Assembly (NCBI RefSeq): GCF_936916975.1
Contig: NZ_CAKZGO010000013.1
Span: 45,979 to 109,978, forward strand
Origin: an uncultured Dongia sp.
GTDB lineage: Bacteria > Pseudomonadota > Alphaproteobacteria > Dongiales > Dongiaceae
DNA length: 64,000 nucleotides
Direction of reading: 5' to 3'
Part shown: positions 53,403-62,056 of the stretch, piece after piece
Layout of the letters: every line of letters begins with the position of its first letter
Position numbering within the stretch: the first letter of the stretch is position 1
Made by a program: the position numbers and the translations under genes
Notes under the pieces: generated by a model
Databases searched by the model: none
Seen by the model: the letters and a program-made list of their open reading frames with translations, nothing else
Told to the model about the DNA's origin: nothing

Positions 53403-54620
53403 ATGGCCAGTCGTAAAGTAGGAATGTTCGGGGTCGAACCGAACGAGTTTATCGATGATCGCAATGAGGACGGTGTCGCCGCCCTGTTGCGCCGCCGCCG
53501 GGAAGAGCTAGGTCGGGACGTCCCCACCGTGGCGCGCCAGCTGCGGATCCGCGCCGTCTACATCACCGCCATCGAAGAGGGACGCCTGCAGGATCTGCCC
53601 GGAACCGCGTATGCGGTGGGCTTCGTGCGCGCTTATGCCGATTATCTCGGGCTCGATGGCAACAGCATCGTCGGCGATTACCGCGACGAACTCGCCCGCA
53701 GGTCCCGTCAGAATCAGCTGATCTGGCCGGTCGACCAAGTCGAACACAAGCATTTCCCGGGGGGCATTGTCCTGGTGGTCAGCGTGCTGGTCCTTGGCGC
53801 CCTCTATGGCGGCTGGTATTTCGCTTCGCAGCCGGGTGGGACGGGGATCGATCTGATCGATCAAGTGCCTGAATTCATGAAGAAACAGACCAGCGAAGAG
53901 GCCCCTGAAGCGGCGCCGGCGCCGGAACCCACAGGTCAATCGGGTGCTGTGACGCAGCCGGCTGGCAACGGCACGACAGCATCGAGTGCACAGGCGTCGC
54001 AAGCGCCGCAGGCGGTGACGCCCGCGCCGGTCGCCTCCGCTCCGGCCCCGGCAACCACAGGGGTTGCGGGGGAGGTCGCCGCGGAGGCCACTACTGCGGC
54101 AACCACCCCAGCGGTAGTTGAACAGCCGGCTGTTACGGCGCCTCTGCTGCCGGATGCGGCGGCCAATGTCACGGCGACGATTCCGACTGCGCCGCCTGCA
54201 CTTCCTGCCGCCGAAGACGAGGCAAACGTGCCGGACGCGACGCCGGAACCCCAGCAGCTTGACCCGGCTGGCAATGAACAGGTTGCGGCTGCTGACAGCC
54301 AGGCCGATGAAGGGGCTGAAGCTGACGCCATTGCGGCCGACGCGGCGCCGGCGATTGCTGCCGGTAAGCGCATCGTCCTGCGGGCCACCAAGGATTCCTG
54401 GGTCGAAATCTTTGATTCCAAGGACGAGGTTGTTCTCCAGCGCATTCTGCGCGCCGGCGAGACCTTTGTTGTCCCCGATATGGCCGGTTTGACCATGAAT
54501 ACCGGCAATGCCGGCGGCGTGGTAATCGAGCTGGACGGCAAAGCGCGGCCCAGCCTGGGTTCGATCGGCGTTGTGAAGCGTGGCGTAAAGCTGGACCCGG
54601 TCTCGTTGGGCGGCCAGTAA
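53403..54620 (+). CDS. RodZ-like HTH membrane protein (DUF4115)
   Basis: A 405-residue single-pass membrane protein. The cytoplasmic HTH resembles RodZ: GVAALLRRRREELGRDVPTVARQLRIRAVYITAIEEG, then LPGTAYAVGFVRAYADYLGLD. A TM helix lies near residues 120-140 (GIVLVVSVLVLGALYGGWYF). A long Ala/Pro/Thr-rich linker follows, then a C-terminal DUF4115 beta domain (IVLRATKDSWVEIFDSKDEVVLQRILRAGETFVVPD). RodZ links MreB to the membrane and shapes the cell. Its position before ispG is shared with many Proteobacteria, supporting orthology. Confidence 0.87.
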   Translation: MASRKVGMFGVEPNEFIDDRNEDGVAALLRRRREELGRDVPTVARQLRIRAVYITAIEEGRLQDLPGTAYAVGFVRAYADYLGLDGNSIVGDYRDELARRSRQNQLIWPVDQVEHKHFPGGIVLVVSVLVLGALYGGWYFASQPGGTGIDLIDQVPEFMKKQTSEEAPEAAPAPEPTGQSGAVTQPAGNGTTASSAQASQAPQAVTPAPVASAPAPATTGVAGEVAAEATTAATTPAVVEQPAVTAPLLPDAAANVTATIPTAPPALPAAEDEANVPDATPEPQQLDPAGNEQVAAADSQADEGAEADAIAADAAPAIAAGKRIVLRATKDSWVEIFDSKDEVVLQRILRAGETFVVPDMAGLTMNTGNAGGVVIELDGKARPSLGSIGVVKRGVKLDPVSLGGQ

Positions 54621-54796
54621 CTATCTGAATTATTGTGCTATTCCGGGCGGACGCAGGGCTACCCAGCGTGGCCCGGGGCTTGATCTTTTGCCCCAGGCAG
54701 CGCATGTTCAGGACCAAATCAGCCGCCAGGAAAGCCCGGCTCGGCCCAAGCCAGCGGGGCAGGCGGCCCCATAGCCATCTGTGAGCGAAGAAACCT

Positions 54797-55912
54797 ATGA
54801 GCCTTCGGCCCTATCGCGACATCCAGCGCCGCAAATCCCGCCAGATTCGTGTCGGCAACGTCCTGGTCGGTGGTGATGCCCCGATCACCGTGCAAACCAT
54901 GACCAACACCCTCACCACCGATGTGGCGGGAACGGTCGACCAGATCAACGCGGCCGCCGCAGCTGGCGCCGACATCGTGCGCGTTTCCTGCCCCGACGAG
55001 GATTCGACCAGGGCGCTGAAGGACATCGTCCGCCAAGTGTCGGTGCCGATCGTCGCGGATATCCATTTCCACTACAAGCGCGGCATTGAAGCCGCGGAAG
55101 CGGGTGCGGCATGCCTCCGCATCAATCCGGGCAATATCGGCAGCGCCGACCGTGTGCGCGAAGTCGTGAAAGCGGCCAAGGATCATGGCTGCTCGATGCG
55201 CATCGGCGTCAATGCGGGCTCCCTCGAGCGTGAACTGCTCGAGCGTTACGGCGAACCCTGCCCGGAAGCGATGGTCGAAAGTGGGCTCAATCACGCCCGC
55301 ATTCTGGAAGATCATGATTTCCGCGAGTTCAAGATCAGCGTGAAAGCATCGGACGTGTTCCTGGCTGTCGCCGCCTATCAGGGCCTGGCGGACGCTTGCG
55401 ATTATCCGCTGCACATCGGCATCACCGAAGCCGGGGGCCTGCGCGTCGGCACGGTAAAATCGGCGATCGGGCTCGGCTCCCTGCTATGGGCCGGTATCGG
55501 CGACACGGTGCGCGTCTCGCTCTCGGCCGATCCGGTCGAAGAGGTGAAGGTCGGCTTCGATCTCTTGAAGTCGCTCAATCTGCGCCACCGCGGCGTCAAC
55601 ATCATTTCCTGCCCGTCCTGCGCGCGGCAGAATTTCGATGTCATCAAGACCGTGGAAGCGCTGGAAAAGCGGGTCTCGCACATCACCACGCCGATGTCGG
55701 TCAGCATCATCGGCTGCGTCGTCAACGGTCCCGGCGAAGCGCGCGAAACCGATATCGGCTTCACCGGCGGCGGCAACAACACGCATATGGTCTATCTCGC
55801 TGGCAGCCAGCACCACCGACTGAAAGACCAGGACATCGTCGAGCATATGGCCGAGCTCATCGAGCAGAAGGCCGCGGCGATCGAAGCTGCCAAGGCCGAA
55901 GCGGCCGAATAG
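54797..55912 (+). CDS. ispG: 4-hydroxy-3-methylbut-2-enyl diphosphate synthase
   Basis: A 371-residue [4Fe-4S] enzyme for the penultimate step of the MEP isoprenoid pathway. The N-terminal TIM barrel opens [28 protein letters not shown]. Cluster Cys residues lie in [16 protein letters not shown] (about 271-274) and [12 protein letters not shown] (about 306). The length fits the two-domain bacterial form. It is 49 bases upstream of hisS. Confidence 0.98.
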   Translation: MSLRPYRDIQRRKSRQIRVGNVLVGGDAPITVQTMTNTLTTDVAGTVDQINAAAAAGADIVRVSCPDEDSTRALKDIVRQVSVPIVADIHFHYKRGIEAAEAGAACLRINPGNIGSADRVREVVKAAKDHGCSMRIGVNAGSLERELLERYGEPCPEAMVESGLNHARILEDHDFREFKISVKASDVFLAVAAYQGLADACDYPLHIGITEAGGLRVGTVKSAIGLGSLLWAGIGDTVRVSLSADPVEEVKVGFDLLKSLNLRHRGVNIISCPSCARQNFDVIKTVEALEKRVSHITTPMSVSIIGCVVNGPGEARETDIGFTGGGNNTHMVYLAGSQHHRLKDQDIVEHMAELIEQKAAAIEAAKAEAAE

Positions 55913-55961
55913 CAGTCGCCGACCACAATCCCTTACTGAAGAATACCTGGGGAACTCAACG

Positions 55962-57206
55962 ATGTCAGGTTTGCAGCCGGTTCGCGGCACCCATGATCTG
56001 TTGCCCGACGACATGCGCCGCTTTCGCCGTGTTGCGGATACCTGCGGCCGCGCGGCGCTGTGCTTCGGCTATCAGGAAGTCGCAACGCCGATCTTCGAAT
56101 TCACCGAAGTATTCAAGCGGACGCTGGGCGACACCTCCGATGTCGTCACCAAGGAGATGTACACCTTCACCGACAAGGGCGGTGAAACTGTCACCTTGCG
56201 CCCGGAAGGAACTGCCGGCGTTGCGCGAGCACTCATTTCCGGTGGCCTATCGCAGCATCTGCCGCTGAAGTATTTCTACGTCGGCCCGATGTTCCGCTAT
56301 GAGCGGCCGCAGAAGGGCCGCTTGCGCCAGTTCCACCAGACCGGCGTCGAGCTGCTGGGCGTCAAGGAACCGGCCGGCGATGTCGAGGTGATCGCCATCG
56401 GCGTCGAGTTTCTGCGCAGGATCGGTGCCTGGGATCGCTGCGAGTTGGAACTCAACACGCTGGGTGATGCCGCCAGCCGCCAAGCCTATCGCCAGGTGCT
56501 GATCAGCTACCTCAACGGCTTTCGCGACCAGCTGTCCAAGGAAAGTCTGGAGCGATTGGAGAAGAATCCGCTGCGCGTGCTCGACAGCAAGGACGAGAAC
56601 GATCAGAAGATTGTCGCCAACGCACCGATCTACACCGACTATCTGACGCCGGAGGCTACGGCCTTCTTTGCGGAGGTGAAGGCAGGGCTGGATGCTCTGG
56701 GCATCGCCTATCGCATCAATCCGCGCCTGGTACGCGGCCTCGATTATTATTGCCACACCTGCTTTGAGATCACCTGCCCGGAGCTCGGCGCGCAGAAGAC
56801 CGTGCTGGCCGGTGGCCGCTATGACGGTCTGGTTGGCTTGATGGGCGGTCCGGAGACGGCCGGCGTTGGCTGGGCCAGCGGCGTCGAACGCTGTGCCATG
56901 CTGCTTGCTGAGACGCCGCGTGCGCCGCGGCCGATCGCGATCGTGCCACTGGGTGAAGCGGCCGAACACACGGCCACGATCCTCGCCGGCCGGTTGCGGC
57001 GACAAGACTTCATTGTCGATCTCGGTTTTTCCGGCAATATGGGCAAGCGCATGAAGCGCGCCAACAAGATCGATGCGGTGGCTGCCGTGATCCTGGGTGA
57101 TGACGAACTTGCCCGTGGCGAAGCCGGATTGAAGCTGCTCGACAGCGGCGAACAGAAAACCGTCCGGCTTGATGAACTTGAGGCGGCGCTCGCCGCCTAT
57201 CGGTGA
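55962..57206 (+). CDS. hisS: Histidyl-tRNA synthetase
   Basis: A 414-residue class II synthetase. LQPVRGTHDLLPDDMRRFR is the standard opening, motif 2 is FYVGPMFRYERPQKGRLRQFHQTGVE, the His-specific segment is VRGLDYYCHTCFEI, and motif 3 lies in GGPETAGVGWASGVERC. The C-terminal anticodon-binding domain follows (RPIAIVPLGEAAEH). Its 3' end overlaps hemA by 35 bases. Confidence 0.98.
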   Translation: MSGLQPVRGTHDLLPDDMRRFRRVADTCGRAALCFGYQEVATPIFEFTEVFKRTLGDTSDVVTKEMYTFTDKGGETVTLRPEGTAGVARALISGGLSQHLPLKYFYVGPMFRYERPQKGRLRQFHQTGVELLGVKEPAGDVEVIAIGVEFLRRIGAWDRCELELNTLGDAASRQAYRQVLISYLNGFRDQLSKESLERLEKNPLRVLDSKDENDQKIVANAPIYTDYLTPEATAFFAEVKAGLDALGIAYRINPRLVRGLDYYCHTCFEITCPELGAQKTVLAGGRYDGLVGLMGGPETAGVGWASGVERCAMLLAETPRAPRPIAIVPLGEAAEHTATILAGRLRRQDFIVDLGFSGNMGKRMKRANKIDAVAAVILGDDELARGEAGLKLLDSGEQKTVRLDELEAALAAYR

Positions 57207-58458
57207 TCCGCTTGGGATAGCGCCGCGCACATTCCTGGTCGTCGGTGCCGAACACAAGCGGGCGCCGTTGCTGCTGCGCGAGCGTTTGCAGGGCGATGAA
57301 TCCGATGCACTGCATCTGCTCTCGCGCTGTCGCGAGATGGGACTGGACCAGGCGATGGTGCTGGCCACCTGCGATCGCTGCGAGGTCTGGGCGGCAGTCA
57401 CCGACGACACGCGGGCAGCAGCCGACATCACCACGCTCATCGCGGAAGCAGCTGGTGGCTCGGTAGCGGAAATTGCACCGCATCTCCACTACCTCAGCGA
57501 CGCCGCAGCCTTGCGTTATGCTTTCGCCGTGGCCGCCTCGCTGGAGAGCCAGGTCATTGGCGAACCGCAGGTGCTGGGTCAGGTAAAGGAGGCCTATCGC
57601 CTTGCCGGCCGTACCGGCATGTCCGGCACGATGCTGGACGCGGTCCTGCAGGCGTCGCTTGCCGCCGCCAAGCGCGTGCGCAGCGATACCGATATCGCGG
57701 CGCAATCGGTCTCGATGGCGGCTTGTGTGGTGAAGCTCAGCCGCCAGGTACATGGCAAGCTCGACAAGACCGGCGCCCTGCTGCTGGGGGATGGCGATCT
57801 CGGCGATCTCGTGGCCGATCACCTCACCGAAGCCGGGGTCAAGCGCTGGTCGGTGGCGCATCCCACGCCCGCGCGGGCACGCGAACTTGCGGCGCGCCGT
57901 CAGGCGCATGCAACGACGCTCGAAGAGCTGGAGACGGCGCTGACCGATGCCGACATCCTGATCGCAGCCCTAGATAGCCTGAGCTATGTCGTGACCGCGC
58001 CGATGATCGCGGCGGTCCTCAAGAAGCGCCGTCATCGACCCATGCTGCTGCTCGATCTGGCCATCCCCGGCGATATCGACCCGGCAGTGGATGCGATCGA
58101 CGATGCCTTCCGCTACGGCTTTGACGATCTCGAGCGCCTGGCGATGACCGGCCGCAAGGAGCGGGCACAGGCGATGCAGGCGGCCTATGCCATCGTCGAC
58201 GAGGACCTGGCCAAATTCCTCCGCCTGCAGGAAGAGCGTGGCGCCTCGGACATGGTGGCCGATCTGCGTTCGCATTTCGAAGCGGAGCGCCTGGCGATTC
58301 TGGCGGAGAATCCGCAGATGGATGCGGCGGAAGTCTCGCGCCGCCTGGTCAACCGCCTGCTGCACCGACCCATTACCGCCCTTAAAGAGGGGCAACCGGA
58401 AAAATCGCTCGATGAGGCTGTCCGCCGCCTGTTCGGGCTGAACGAGAAGCAAGAGTAA
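57172..58458 (+). CDS. hemA: Divergent glutamyl-tRNA reductase homologue
   Basis: A 428-residue GluTR-like protein that aligns with HemA over its full length. The catalytic Cys67 and Arg69 remain in LATCDRCEVWA, although the usual TCNR(T/V)E is changed. FAVAASLESQVIGEPQVLGQVKEAY and AKRVRSDTDI are typical. The NADPH domain is divergent: GDGDLGDL replaces GAGEMGEL, HPTPARA replaces NRTxxRA, IAALD replaces ISSTA, and DLAIPGDID replaces D(I/L)AVPRD. It could make glutamate-1-semialdehyde for haem synthesis, or have a changed cofactor or function. The start is ATG 57172 inside hisS. hemA-prfA-prmC is also the gammaproteobacterial order. Most alphaproteobacteria use ALA synthase instead. Confidence 0.85.
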   Translation: MNLRRRSPPIGDPLGIAPRTFLVVGAEHKRAPLLLRERLQGDESDALHLLSRCREMGLDQAMVLATCDRCEVWAAVTDDTRAAADITTLIAEAAGGSVAEIAPHLHYLSDAAALRYAFAVAASLESQVIGEPQVLGQVKEAYRLAGRTGMSGTMLDAVLQASLAAAKRVRSDTDIAAQSVSMAACVVKLSRQVHGKLDKTGALLLGDGDLGDLVADHLTEAGVKRWSVAHPTPARARELAARRQAHATTLEELETALTDADILIAALDSLSYVVTAPMIAAVLKKRRHRPMLLLDLAIPGDIDPAVDAIDDAFRYGFDDLERLAMTGRKERAQAMQAAYAIVDEDLAKFLRLQEERGASDMVADLRSHFEAERLAILAENPQMDAAEVSRRLVNRLLHRPITALKEGQPEKSLDEAVRRLFGLNEKQE

Positions 58459-58461
58459 TCC

Positions 58462-59538
58462 ATGTCGTTCCGCGATAAGCTTGGCCGCGTCGTCAAGCGC
58501 TATGATGAACTTTCATCCCTGCTCGCCGCCGGCGGGCAGAAGGACGCGCAGGAATTTGCGCGCCTCTCCAAGGAATATTCCGACCTGGGGCCGATCGTCG
58601 AGACGATCAGGGATCTGCAGAAGACCGACCGCGAGATAGAAGAACTGACGGCCATGATGGCCGATCCAGCCGCCGATGCTGAGATGAAGTCGCTGGCGGA
58701 AGACGAGCTCGGCGACTTGAAGCGCCGGCTGCCGGATCTGGAGCAGCGGGTCAAAGTCTCGCTACTGCCCAAGGACGAGGCGGACGCACGCAACGCCATT
58801 CTTGAAGTCCGCGCCGGTACAGGCGGCGAGGAAGCGGCCTTGTTTGCAGCCACGCTGTTCCGCATGTATGCGCGCTATGCCGCCCTCAAGGGCTGGAAGT
58901 TCGAGCCCATGGACATCAGCGAGACGGGCCTCGGCGGCTACCGCGATGCAACCGCGAACATCACCGGCCGCAATGTGTTCGAGCGCCTGAAATTCGAATC
59001 CGGTGCCCACCGCGTGCAACGCGTGCCGGAAACCGAAGCCTCTGGCCGCATCCATACCTCGGCAGCCACCGTCGCAGTTCTCCCTGAAGCGGAAGACGTC
59101 GACATCAAGATCGATGACAAGGATCTGCGCATCGACGTGTTCCGGTCCAGCGGTCCCGGCGGCCAGTCGGTCAACACAACGGACAGCGCCGTCCGGATTA
59201 CCCATTTGCCGACCGGCCTTGTCGTACAGCAGCAGGACGAAAAGTCGCAGCACAAGAACAAGGCCAAGGCCCTGAAGGTGCTGCGCGCCCGCCTTTACGA
59301 TCTGGAGCGCTCGAAGCTCGACGCCGCGCGCTCGGCGGACCGCAAGAACCAGGTCGGTTCCGGCGACCGCTCGGAACGCATTCGTACCTATAACTTCCCG
59401 CAAGGCCGTTGCACCGATCATCGCATCAATTTGACACTCTACAAGCTCGACAAGATCATCGAGGGCGAGGCGCTGGACGACGTTATCGAGGCGCTGATCT
59501 CCCATGACCAAGCCGAGAAATTGGCCGAGGTCGAGTGA
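58462..59538 (+). CDS. prfA: Peptide chain release factor 1
   Basis: A 358-residue class I release factor for UAA and UAG. The stop-codon recognition motif PET lies at about residue 190 ([23 protein letters not shown]) and the catalytic GGQ at about 233 ([19 protein letters not shown]). It starts three bases after hemA and overlaps prmC by four bases (GTGA). PrmC methylates the GGQ Gln. Confidence 0.98.
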   Translation: MSFRDKLGRVVKRYDELSSLLAAGGQKDAQEFARLSKEYSDLGPIVETIRDLQKTDREIEELTAMMADPAADAEMKSLAEDELGDLKRRLPDLEQRVKVSLLPKDEADARNAILEVRAGTGGEEAALFAATLFRMYARYAALKGWKFEPMDISETGLGGYRDATANITGRNVFERLKFESGAHRVQRVPETEASGRIHTSAATVAVLPEAEDVDIKIDDKDLRIDVFRSSGPGGQSVNTTDSAVRITHLPTGLVVQQQDEKSQHKNKAKALKVLRARLYDLERSKLDAARSADRKNQVGSGDRSERIRTYNFPQGRCTDHRINLTLYKLDKIIEGEALDDVIEALISHDQAEKLAEVE

Positions 59539-60404
59539 GCGTCAGTCTGCGCATCGCCGATCTGCTGAGCGATGGCATGGGCGCCTTGCGCCAAGCCGGC
59601 ATCGAAGGTGCTGCGCGGGAAGCGCGGCTGCTGCTGGGGGTCGCTGCGCAATTGCCACCGGCCATCATGATCGGGTTCCCGGAACGCAGCGTGGAGGTTG
59701 CCGCGGCGGATGCATACCGCGCGCTGATTGCGCGGCGCGTCGAGCGTGAACCGATCTCGCATATCCTGGGGCGGCGTGAATTCTGGTCGCTACCCTTTAT
59801 CGTTACCAGCGACGTGCTGGACCCGCGCCCGGACAGCGAGGCGCTGATCGAGGCCGTCCTGGATGAAGTGTTCGACCGCCAGGCACCCTTGCGCATTCTC
59901 GACCTTGGTGTGGGCTCCGGCTGCCTGTTGCTGACGCTGCTCCATGAATTGCCGAATGCCAAGGGCTGGGGCATCGATCTCAGCCCTGAGGCGCTGGCTG
60001 TCACTGAACGCAATGTGGCCGGCCTTCAGCTGCAGCAGCGCACGATCTTGCGCGAAGGAATCTGGGATGCAGCACTGGTGCCGGCCGACCCCACATCTTT
60101 CGACATCATCGTCAGTAACCCGCCCTATATCCCGACCGCCGACATCGCCGGGCTGGAGCCCGAAGTAGTGCGCCACGAGCCGCATCTGGCGCTGGATGGT
60201 GGGGCAGATGGCCTGACGGCCTATCGTCATTTGGCGCCGGTGGTGCGTCGGCTGCTGGCGAAGGACGGCCTGGCCGCGTTGGAGATCGGCATTGGCCAAG
60301 GCGAGTCGGTGCGCGCGCTTATGCAAACTGCCGGCCTCACTTATGTTGGCAGCAATCGCGACCTTGGCAACCGCGAACGCTGCCTCCTGTTCCGGGTATC
60401 GTAA
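59535..60404 (+). CDS. prmC: Release factor glutamine methyltransferase
   Basis: A 289-residue SAM-dependent enzyme that N5-methylates the GGQ Gln of release factors. The N-terminal helical domain is followed by [27 protein letters not shown] and the SAM site [16 protein letters not shown]. The catalytic NPPY is in [21 protein letters not shown] at about 195. The GTG start overlaps prfA as GTGA. Confidence 0.97.
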   Translation: MSVSLRIADLLSDGMGALRQAGIEGAAREARLLLGVAAQLPPAIMIGFPERSVEVAAADAYRALIARRVEREPISHILGRREFWSLPFIVTSDVLDPRPDSEALIEAVLDEVFDRQAPLRILDLGVGSGCLLLTLLHELPNAKGWGIDLSPEALAVTERNVAGLQLQQRTILREGIWDAALVPADPTSFDIIVSNPPYIPTADIAGLEPEVVRHEPHLALDGGADGLTAYRHLAPVVRRLLAKDGLAALEIGIGQGESVRALMQTAGLTYVGSNRDLGNRERCLLFRVS

Positions 60405-60725
60405 ATACTGTCATTGTATCAATCGATTACCCGCTGCTGCGCCATCACCGGATTGTCATCACCGGATCGCGCCTGAGGCAAAATAGTTGTTGGAATTCAG
60501 GGGCGAAGCGGATACGGTTTGCGCGGCATCGGGGCGATGTAATTGGGTGATGGCCATTGGGCCAAACCGCCCCCCACTGGGCCTCCGCACATCAAGTTTA
60601 AGCCGGGGAGTCTGAACCTGCCATCGGCGGTCCTACCAGCAACGGTTCGGATCGTCCGCGGTGGCCGTCAGACCACGGGATCGAGCGGATTGGCCGTAGC
60701 CGCAACAGAAGCGAATGATCGACGC
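60405..60725. other. 321-base gap between prmC and the DUF4167 gene
   Basis: The gap holds a direct repeat CATCACCGGAT (60443-60453 and 60457-60467) and no gene that I can support. The DUF4167 reading frame is open upstream to 60543, but that part has no conserved sequence. I see no clear promoter or terminator. Confidence 0.6.
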
Positions 60726-61820
60726 ATGAGACCTGGGAACAACAACAACAATCGGCGCGGCCGCAATCGTGGCCCGCGCAAGCCGCATAGTGGCGGCATG
60801 CCCAACAAGAACCAGAATTTTGACGGCGGCGGATCCGATACCAGGGTACGCGGCAATGTCTATCAAGTGCTGGAAAAGTACCTGCAGCTGGCACGCGATG
60901 CCGGTGTCGCCGGTGACCGCGTCGCGGCCGAAAACTTCCTGCAACATGCCGATCACTATTACCGCGTCATCACCACGATGAGCGACGGGCAGCGACCGCG
61001 CGTCGGTGGCCGCGAGATTTCGGTGGCCGACGTCAATGTGCAAAATGTCAGCCAGGGTCTGTCGGCGGCTCTCTATAGCGGCGGTCCGTCGCAGCCGAAC
61101 ATGACGGACACCGGCGACGGCAACCCGTCGCAGCAAGGCAATGGAAACCCGCGCAATAATGATGGCTTCAATGCCAATCAGAGCAACGGCAATTCCAGCA
61201 ATTCGAATAGCGGCAACTCGAATGGGGGCAGTTCCCAGGGAAATAGCTCCCATGGCAATGGTCAGGGCAGCAATGCCCATGCCGACGACAATCGTGGGGA
61301 CAACCGCAGTGACAATCGCGGCGATAACCGTAACGACAACCGCAATGACAACCGGGGCCGCGATAACAATCCCCGGGTGACTCACGGCGCTGACAACAAC
61401 GCTGGCGATGGGGAGGGGGCTGGTGATTATCCGCAGGCCGCACCGCATCGTAGCAACCGCGGTCGCAATAACAATCCCGGGAACCGCAACACCGGGTCCT
61501 ATGGCAACCCGCAGGGCACACAGCCTGCGCCGGTCGATGCGGGCGCCGTTCCGGCGGCAGCCGAGCACGTGCCCGTTATCACAGCCCCGGCAGCAGCCGT
61601 TCAGACCAATGACGAACAGCCGGACTATCCCGAACATCTCCTGCCGCCGGCGGCGACGGAAATTGCCGCAGACGGTGCCCGGACTCCTCGCGACGGGGCG
61701 CCTCGTGATGGCGCGCGTGCGCCACGTGGTCGACTTCGGGTTCGCCGGCCACGTGCGGGCGAGGGCGAGGCTGAGGGCACCCCTGAGGCTCCCGCACCGG
61801 TCACCGAAGGCTCGGAGTAG
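60726..61820 (+). CDS. DUF4167 family protein with long Asn/Gly/Asp-rich region
   Basis: A 364-residue protein. The conserved DUF4167 part is residues about 1-110: a basic Asn/Arg/Gly-rich start (RPGNNNNNRRGRNRGPRKPH) and the helical RGNVYQVLEKYLQLARDAGV with RVAAENFLQHADHYYRVI. Residues about 130-270 are low-complexity Asn, Ser, Gly and Asp with repeated DNRGDNR-like units, surely disordered. The C-terminus ends in Arg/Gly/Pro-rich RAPRGRLRVRRPRAGEGE. The composition suggests RNA binding or condensate behaviour, which is inference. The place between prmC and clpB is conserved in alphaproteobacteria. The upstream in-frame ATG-less extension is not conserved, so ATG 60726 is chosen. Confidence 0.88.
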   Translation: MRPGNNNNNRRGRNRGPRKPHSGGMPNKNQNFDGGGSDTRVRGNVYQVLEKYLQLARDAGVAGDRVAAENFLQHADHYYRVITTMSDGQRPRVGGREISVADVNVQNVSQGLSAALYSGGPSQPNMTDTGDGNPSQQGNGNPRNNDGFNANQSNGNSSNSNSGNSNGGSSQGNSSHGNGQGSNAHADDNRGDNRSDNRGDNRNDNRNDNRGRDNNPRVTHGADNNAGDGEGAGDYPQAAPHRSNRGRNNNPGNRNTGSYGNPQGTQPAPVDAGAVPAAAEHVPVITAPAAAVQTNDEQPDYPEHLLPPAATEIAADGARTPRDGAPRDGARAPRGRLRVRRPRAGEGEAEGTPEAPAPVTEGSE

Positions 61821-61887
61821 CAGCCAACGCGGATGCCCCTGGCCGCCGATAAGTGAACGGCGGCGGGCGGCATTTTGGCGCAGATAT

Positions 61888-61919
61888 GGGCCGGGGCAGG
61901 TTTTTGCCCCGGCCCTTTT
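61888..61919 (+). terminator. Rho-independent terminator after the DUF4167 gene
   Basis: GGGCCGGGGCA pairs with TGCCCCGGCCC over a GGTTTT loop, followed by TTTTC and GTTTT. It separates the prmC-DUF4167 unit from clpB. Confidence 0.9.
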
Positions 61920-61929
61920 CGTTTTGGGT

Positions 61930-61957
61930 CTTGTTTTGCGGTTAACCTTTTCCATAT
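61930..61957 (+). promoter_or_regulatory. Sigma-32 (RpoH)-like promoter of clpB
   Basis: CTTGTTT, 13 bases, then TTCCATAT matches the RpoH consensus CTTGAAA-N13-CCCCATNT in spacing and in the core bases. It lies about 100 bases before clpB, right after the terminator, which is what a heat-shock chaperone needs. Confidence 0.65.
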
Positions 61958-62056
61958 TTCCATATTGAAACCAGGGGAGTTCAAGCACAGGATTTACCTG
62001 GAGGGCATCCATGGCTGCGTGCCTCGTGAAGGGCGCGGCCGAGAGAGGGCTATATT

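Noticed and set aside
61141..61500. Regularly spaced repeats resembling a CRISPR array
   Set aside because: They are codon repeats of the Asn/Gly/Asp-rich DUF4167 protein, in frame, without constant repeat and unique spacer lengths.
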